Virus record (IMG/VR): IMGVR_UViG_3300027987_000471
Location: 1-51,307 of that record
Reading direction: 5' to 3' (one strand)
DNA from: a virus
DNA length: 51,307 nt
Positions 47,721 to 51,307 of this stretch are shown piece by piece (within the stretch, counting starts at the first letter, position 1; the number at the start of each line of letters is the position of its first letter). The notes under the pieces are model-generated. The model did no database searches, was not told where the DNA came from, and saw only the letters and a list, made by a program, of their open reading frames with translations. The translations under genes were made by a program, and so were the position numbers.

Positions 47721-47752
47721 TTTGCGGAAAGAGCACATTACAGTATATATTA
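47721..47752 (+). promoter_or_regulatory. Candidate rightward promoter
   Basis: TTGCGG near 47722 and TATATA/TATATT at about 47744-47751, spacing 16-18 bp, upstream of a CTGGAGGT ribosome site and the gene at 47778. It is divergent from the promoter at 47685-47713. It lacks the dyad. Hexamer match is moderate. Confidence 0.4.
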
Positions 47753-47777
47753 AAATTGACGAAACTGGAGGTCTGAA

Positions 47778-48113
47778 ATGGCAAATGAAGTATTAGATAT
47801 ATGTAAAAATATACAAGATATGCTCAAAAAGCAGCCGACGGCAGATGACATTCGAAAAATAGTAAAAGAACAGCTGGATGTACATGAAAATTCATGTCCG
47901 GCACGGCAATCGCATTCAGAGCTGAAAGATAGAATAGGAAATTCTGAGATAAAAATATCTAATGTTGTTTCAGATTTAGCAGGCTTAAAAGGACGCTTGC
48001 TCGGTCCCGCAGTTTTTTCTAGGCGCCTGAGCCCCAAGGTTTTAGTAGCTATCGGGACGATACTCGGCGCGGCTGTCCCGATAGCTATGTTGATTTTTAG
48101 TGCGCTGAAATAA
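47778..48113 (+). CDS. Tail-anchored coiled-coil membrane protein (XhlA-like topology)
   Basis: A 111-residue protein. A charged helical N terminus (CKNIQDMLKKQPTADDIRKI, ELKDRIGNSEIKISNVVSDL) is followed by one membrane segment at about residues 88-109 (VLVAIGTILGAAVPIAMLIF). This topology resembles XhlA-type lysis accessory proteins. GGAGGT ribosome site. A 13-bp perfect stem lies in the codons for the membrane segment. Confidence 0.58.
   Translation: MANEVLDICKNIQDMLKKQPTADDIRKIVKEQLDVHENSCPARQSHSELKDRIGNSEIKISNVVSDLAGLKGRLLGPAVFSRRLSPKVLVAIGTILGAAVPIAMLIFSALK
48046..48087 (+). terminator. Hairpin in the end of the membrane protein gene
   Basis: TAGCTATCGGGAC (48046-48058) and GTCCCGATAGCTA (48075-48087) form a perfect 13-bp stem with a 16-base loop, followed by GATTTTTAG. 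It lies inside coding sequence 26 bp before the stop. It may terminate or insulate transcription ahead of the capsid promoter. It could also be a chance codon palindrome. Confidence 0.45.
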
Positions 48114-48120
48114 TTTTGGT

Positions 48121-48150
48121 TTGACAGTTTCGGTTTTTTCTGTTCATAGT
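48121..48150 (+). promoter_or_regulatory. Promoter for capsid operon
   Basis: TTGACA at 48121, 18-bp spacer, CATAGT at 48145. Expected start is near 48157, which is the ATG. No Shine-Dalgarno is present, so the message may be leaderless. Confidence 0.5.
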
Positions 48151-48156
48151 TAAACT

Positions 48157-49365
48157 ATGAGCGAATTTCATAAGGAAATCGTAGTTTCTCGCAAAGATTC
48201 TAAAGAAGAACATGAAGTTTCTGTAGAAAAACGCTTTGATTTCATAAAGTTAGGCTCTAAAGCGCGCAAAACCAAGCATGGGTTTTTGCGTGTACCCGCG
48301 GCTTTTACGAGAGCTGGTATTTTAAAATACAAAAGAGCCGACGGAACCGTTATTCGTGAGCTTCGGCACCCCGATGATGTTTTTGAGCCTGAAGCTATGT
48401 CTACATTAGAGGCTTTGCCTATAATTGTAGACCATGTTGTGGAAGAGGTAAGCACGGCTAATTATAAGCAGGTGCAAGTAGGGTTGACAGCTACCAGCGT
48501 TAGAAGAGATGCAACTGATCACGCGTTAGGAGAAGCGATTATTCAGGATCCTGAGGCGATAAGAGCTGTAGGCGAGGGCGAACTTGTTGAGTTTTCTCCT
48601 TGCTATGAGTGCGTGATCGATCCAACTCCCGGTGTTTATAAAGGTGAAAAATACGATCAAAGGCAGCGTCGAATTCGGTATGATAATTTGGCACTAGGGC
48701 CTTCTGGTTGGGGGAGAAGCGGGCCTACTGTAAGTTTTCGCATGGACGGCGGAGCTTTTTGTGGTCTGGAAGAAGAGCAACTAAAAAAAGAGGAGATTAT
48801 AGCGATGGAAGAATTTGAGATTAGGCTTGACGGCGTTGTCTATAAATTGAGCACAGCGCCCGGGGCACAAGGGCCTTTTTTGGCTGCTGTGCAGAAAATC
48901 AAGCAGCGCGCAGATTCGGCTGAGGGCGAAATTGCGCGGCTGAAGGGCGAAGTTGACGCGGCTAAATTGGCAGGAGAAGAGCTGAAGAAAAGGCTCGATT
49001 CGGCGCTTTCGCCCGAGAATATCGAAGCCGCGGTAAAAGAGCGAGCTGAGGTTGTGGCGAAAGCAAAAGCGCTTCTTCCGGACATCCGAACCGATGGCTT
49101 GAGTAATGAGGAGATCATGCTTCAAGTCGTTAAGTCCAAACAGCTTCGCCTGGACGGTATCTCCAAAGAGCATCTTTCGGGGTATGTCGCTGGCGCATTT
49201 GCCGGGTTTGCTGTTGAAGAATCTTCGACTGCGGCGAAGCCTAAATATCCTGAAATCGGAACAAAGCCCGATACAAGGCAGGACAGCGGATCAGATCTCC
49301 CTCCTGATGTGCTGGCACGGCAGCGTATGGTACAAGCGGGGCGTGGCGTAGAGGAGGCCAAATAA
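48157..49365 (+). CDS. Prohead protease-scaffold fusion (DUF2213-like)
   Basis: A 402-residue protein. The N-terminal 205 residues (FDFIKLGSKARKTKHGFLRV, ALPIIVDHVVEEVSTANYKQ, GEGELVEFSPCYECVIDPTP) match DUF2213 prohead proteases. Candidate catalytic His and Ser are in PIIVDH and EFSP. The rest is a scaffold: a helical coiled-coil region around residues 245-310 and a Pro/Ser linker. An in-frame internal start at 48805 could give scaffold alone. Confidence 0.78.
   Translation: MSEFHKEIVVSRKDSKEEHEVSVEKRFDFIKLGSKARKTKHGFLRVPAAFTRAGILKYKRADGTVIRELRHPDDVFEPEAMSTLEALPIIVDHVVEEVSTANYKQVQVGLTATSVRRDATDHALGEAIIQDPEAIRAVGEGELVEFSPCYECVIDPTPGVYKGEKYDQRQRRIRYDNLALGPSGWGRSGPTVSFRMDGGAFCGLEEEQLKKEEIIAMEEFEIRLDGVVYKLSTAPGAQGPFLAAVQKIKQRADSAEGEIARLKGEVDAAKLAGEELKKRLDSALSPENIEAAVKERAEVVAKAKALLPDIRTDGLSNEEIMLQVVKSKQLRLDGISKEHLSGYVAGAFAGFAVEESSTAAKPKYPEIGTKPDTRQDSGSDLPPDVLARQRMVQAGRGVEEAK
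48805..49365 (+). CDS. Possible nested scaffold protein
   Basis: ATG 48805 is in frame with the protease gene and has AGAGGAG 9 bases upstream. It would give a 186-residue protein that starts MEEFEIRLDGVVYKLSTAPG, then a coiled coil and acidic linker. Independent scaffold from an internal start is known for lambda Nu3 and related systems. Confidence 0.5.
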   Translation: MEEFEIRLDGVVYKLSTAPGAQGPFLAAVQKIKQRADSAEGEIARLKGEVDAAKLAGEELKKRLDSALSPENIEAAVKERAEVVAKAKALLPDIRTDGLSNEEIMLQVVKSKQLRLDGISKEHLSGYVAGAFAGFAVEESSTAAKPKYPEIGTKPDTRQDSGSDLPPDVLARQRMVQAGRGVEEAK

Positions 49366-49366
49366 A

Positions 49367-50197
49367 ATGATTACTTCCATTCTTGACGAAAGAGCGCCGG
49401 TATATTCCGGCATGGTTGTAGGACGGCCTCTTGAGAGGCGCACGGGCGTGGCCAGTGAGCGGATCTATTTCGGTAAAGCGGTATCGATTGCTGCTGCTTC
49501 TGATTTGACGCTTGATCCTGTTTTGAATCTGTTTACTGACACTCAGCAGTTTATGGGCGTGTCGGTTGCGGACACAACGCTAGAAGCGCTAGCAGATCCG
49601 GTTACGGGCATCCCGAATACCGCGCCGTTTGGCGCTCACAGCGAAAATCGTCCCTTTGCTTACGTAAGAAAGGGAAGGATTTGGGTTCATTCGGATACGC
49701 AAATCACATCTAGAGCGCTGGGTGTGTTTGTGAAAGACGAAGATGACCTTGGCACTCCGGCGACAGTGCTTTCAACCGCTTTCGCTGCAGATTCCAGTGG
49801 GCTATCTTTCACTGTTACGGTTGCCGGCTTTGCTGTTCAGACTGTGACAATGCCGGCAGGCACAACGTCTCTTGCTGCGGCGGCTTCTCAGATCAATAAC
49901 CAGATCGTAGGAGCTTATGCCCAAGTGGTCGGTTCTCAAATTCAGTTGGTCACTTATCAAATCGGCAGCACGATGACCATCGCGGCTACTGATTCGACTA
50001 CGGATATCGTTTGGGATACTCCCGTGGCCGGTGCTGGTGATACTGCAATTTACGACTGGAACGCTAGAGGCACTTTCCATGCTTCGACGGCAGCTACTCC
50101 AGTTGCGGGGTATACAGAAATTACTGCTTACAGTAGTTGGGAAGCGGCTCAAACAGTTAACGGGAGATATTATGGTCTCCTGGAAGTCAAACTGTAA
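49367..50197 (+). CDS. Putative capsid decoration/head fibre protein
   Basis: A 276-residue protein between scaffold and capsid genes, where decoration or head fibre proteins lie. The N-terminal 110 residues (SGMVVGRPLERRTGVASERI, FGKAVSIAAASDLTLDPVLN) resemble DUF2190-like capsid stabilisers with a barrel. An inserted Ala/Thr/Val-rich domain of about 90 residues (FTVTVAGFAVQTVTMPAGTT) may be a surface Ig-like domain. Role: binding the outer capsid. Confidence 0.6.
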   Translation: MITSILDERAPVYSGMVVGRPLERRTGVASERIYFGKAVSIAAASDLTLDPVLNLFTDTQQFMGVSVADTTLEALADPVTGIPNTAPFGAHSENRPFAYVRKGRIWVHSDTQITSRALGVFVKDEDDLGTPATVLSTAFAADSSGLSFTVTVAGFAVQTVTMPAGTTSLAAAASQINNQIVGAYAQVVGSQIQLVTYQIGSTMTIAATDSTTDIVWDTPVAGAGDTAIYDWNARGTFHASTAATPVAGYTEITAYSSWEAAQTVNGRYYGLLEVKL

Positions 50198-50208
50198 GGA
50201 GGATTCTG

Positions 50209-51171
50209 ATGGACGAACTTCTTTATAAAATCATGCTCGAAATCGGCGCTATTCCTGCACACGTGACGAGGGCTGACGCTGGCGGGTATACCAAAAATCT
50301 GTATGACGAGCTTACCGCGGTAAAGGTTACTACCTATGATCAGAGGTATGTTGCCTTCAAAGCGAGGCGGTTGATTCCGATTACGAACGATACTTCTCCG
50401 GCAGCGGAAAAAGTGAAATACTACGCTTGGTCCGAATTCGGCATGAGCCAGATCATTGCGAAGTATAGTGACGATCTGCCCTTGGTGACCGCGCTAAGGC
50501 AGTCCTTCGAAGTTCCTATTGTGCCGTTCGGGCAAGCCTATGAGTATACGGTCCAGGACATTATTCGAGCCGCCACGGCAGGCGAGAGTTTGTCTGCGCG
50601 TGATGCGATTGCTTGCCGGACTGTGTTTGAGCAGACAGTCGAAACCGTTGCTGCTGTAGGCAATACCAAAACCGGTTTGACCGGCCTAGCGAATCATCCC
50701 AATGTCACGATCTATGTTCCGGCTACTGGTACGTGGTCTGGCGCTACTGGCCTTGAAATGGCTTTGGACATGATCGGCTTTTTGAACGCGATTATCATTG
50801 CGTGCAAAGAGGTCTTTATGCCCAATACGCTTGTGCTCGATATTACGAACTATCGGCGTTTCATGACGACACCGGTTTCTACTACCGGCGACACAATGAA
50901 CACTGCAGCGCGCTATTTCACGACCAACGCGGGGCAAGAAGTCAGAATCGAGAGCTGGAACAAGCTCGCAACAGCGGACGCCGCAGGAACTGGGCCACGA
51001 GCTGTTATGTATCCCTTCGATCGCATGGTGCTTGAGATGGAAATTCCTCTTGAGTACACTGAACTTCCGCCACAGGCTAAAAATTTGGCGTTTATCGTCA
51101 ATACTCATGGCCGAATCGGCGGCGTGAATATGTACTACCCGCCGGCTGTCGGCTATATGGACGGTCTGTAA
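50209..51171 (+). CDS. Major capsid protein (DUF2184-like, HK97 fold)
   Basis: A 320-residue protein, starting after AAGGAGG. Features: KVTTYDQRYVAFKARRLIPI, FEVPIVPFGQAYEYTVQDII, TKTGLTGLANHPNVTIYVPA and RIGGVNMYYPPAVGYMDG at the end, matching the DUF2184 capsid family (HK97 fold). It forms the capsid shell after cleavage or maturation by the protease encoded upstream. The repeat at 51164-51307 begins in its last codons. Confidence 0.88.
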   Translation: MDELLYKIMLEIGAIPAHVTRADAGGYTKNLYDELTAVKVTTYDQRYVAFKARRLIPITNDTSPAAEKVKYYAWSEFGMSQIIAKYSDDLPLVTALRQSFEVPIVPFGQAYEYTVQDIIRAATAGESLSARDAIACRTVFEQTVETVAAVGNTKTGLTGLANHPNVTIYVPATGTWSGATGLEMALDMIGFLNAIIIACKEVFMPNTLVLDITNYRRFMTTPVSTTGDTMNTAARYFTTNAGQEVRIESWNKLATADAAGTGPRAVMYPFDRMVLEMEIPLEYTELPPQAKNLAFIVNTHGRIGGVNMYYPPAVGYMDGL

Positions 51172-51307
51172 ATTGTGCGGAGACGAAAAGGAGCAAAAAT
51201 GAAAGTCGAGTTTGCTAACGAAGGAAGCGGCGAAAATAAAATTCAAGAAAAACCTAAAACGCTGGTTATCTTGAATAAAACTAAAGCTGCTTACTGCCTG
51301 CCTTCTC
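51164..51307. repeat. Terminal direct repeat, right copy
   Basis: Identical to positions 1-144. Its presence shows that the sequence is circular or terminally redundant in this assembly. The unique length is 51,163 bp. Confidence 0.95.
51199..51307 (+). CDS. Partial second copy of the gene at 36-548
   Basis: The first 36 codons of the head-tail joining gene, cut by the window end. It is the same gene as at 36, seen twice because of the terminal repeat. AAAAGGAG precedes the ATG. Confidence 0.9.
   Translation, partial: MKVEFANEGSGENKIQEKPKTLVILNKTKAAYCLPS

Noticed and set aside
1-51307. tRNA genes and CRISPR arrays
   Set aside because: No cloverleaf with a TTCGA arm and no regularly spaced direct repeats were recognised by eye. 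A tRNA scan would be decisive.
1-51307. Lysogeny module (integrase, excisionase, CI-like repressor)
   Set aside because: No tyrosine or serine recombinase motifs were seen. The small winged-helix candidate at 39395 alone does not support lysogeny.
1-51307. Stop codon reassignment
   Set aside because: TAA, TAG and TGA all end confident genes and ordinary overlaps (ATGA, TAATG) use them as stops.

Overview
The window is an essentially complete genome of a tailed bacteriophage with a contractile tail (myovirus morphology). The last 144 bases (51164-51307) repeat the first 144 exactly, so the sequence closes into a circle of 51,163 bp, or represents a circularly permuted or terminally redundant genome. 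No integrase, recognisable phage repressor, tRNA or CRISPR array was found. Promoter hexamers (TTGACA / TAAATA) and AAGGAG or GGAGGT ribosome binding sites are of ordinary bacterial type and TAA, TAG and TGA all end genes. Three predicted lipoproteins point to a diderm host. The Asp-Thr-rich lipoprotein linker and DAGV-type motifs resemble secreted proteins of Myxococcota-like bacteria, but this host guess is weak.

Layout. (1) 1-18836, plus strand: head-tail joining proteins, a neck-terminator-like protein fused to a beta-helix, tail sheath, tail tube, chaperone with a likely -1 frameshift, tape measure, then a full baseplate (Dit-like, plug, hub, spike, tip, gp25-like/fibre fusion, J, I, fibre, BppU-like), closed by a strong hairpin. 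(2) 18898-28210, minus strand: lytic transglycosylase, coiled-coil protein, RuvC-like nuclease, family A DNA polymerase, RyR-domain protein, possible ssDNA-binding protein, SNF2-type helicase, PD-(D/E)XK nuclease and small proteins. (3) 28345-35103, plus strand: a chain of small, overlapping, early-type genes including tandem zinc-ribbon paralogues and a lipoprotein with a zincin motif, ending in a primase-helicase. (4) 35104-36022: AT-rich non-coding DNA packed with AATAGGCC motifs and large inverted repeats, the best origin candidate. (5) 36023-42054, plus strand: ASCH and GNAT-like proteins sharing a duplicated tail, a PAPS-reductase-like plus ParB-like pair, a holin candidate, a structured non-coding segment and a beta-helix lipoprotein. 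(6) 42065-46487: terminase, portal and minor head protein. (7) 46484-47664, minus strand: a small early-type operon. (8) 47778-51171: membrane protein, prohead protease/scaffold, decoration protein and major capsid protein, running across the circle junction into region 1.

Regulation. Five promoters (28231-28259, 28296-28324, 28731-28759, 47685-47713, 26563-26591) share one design: a -35 of TTGACA or TTGACT, a 17-bp spacer holding a TAAATC-N-GATTTA dyad, and a TAAATA-like -10. This looks like one regulon under one regulator, tying the replication block to both small-gene operons. Several genes (25292-26554, 36023-36526, 48157-49365) have promoters placed so that the transcript would start at or beside the start codon, suggesting leaderless mRNAs.

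The most unusual items are the AATAGGCC/cruciform region, the dyad-in-spacer promoter family, the neck protein fused to a beta-helix and a ten-unit repeat, the phage-encoded zincin-type lipoprotein, and two adjacent genes whose shared 21-residue tail differs only at synonymous sites.
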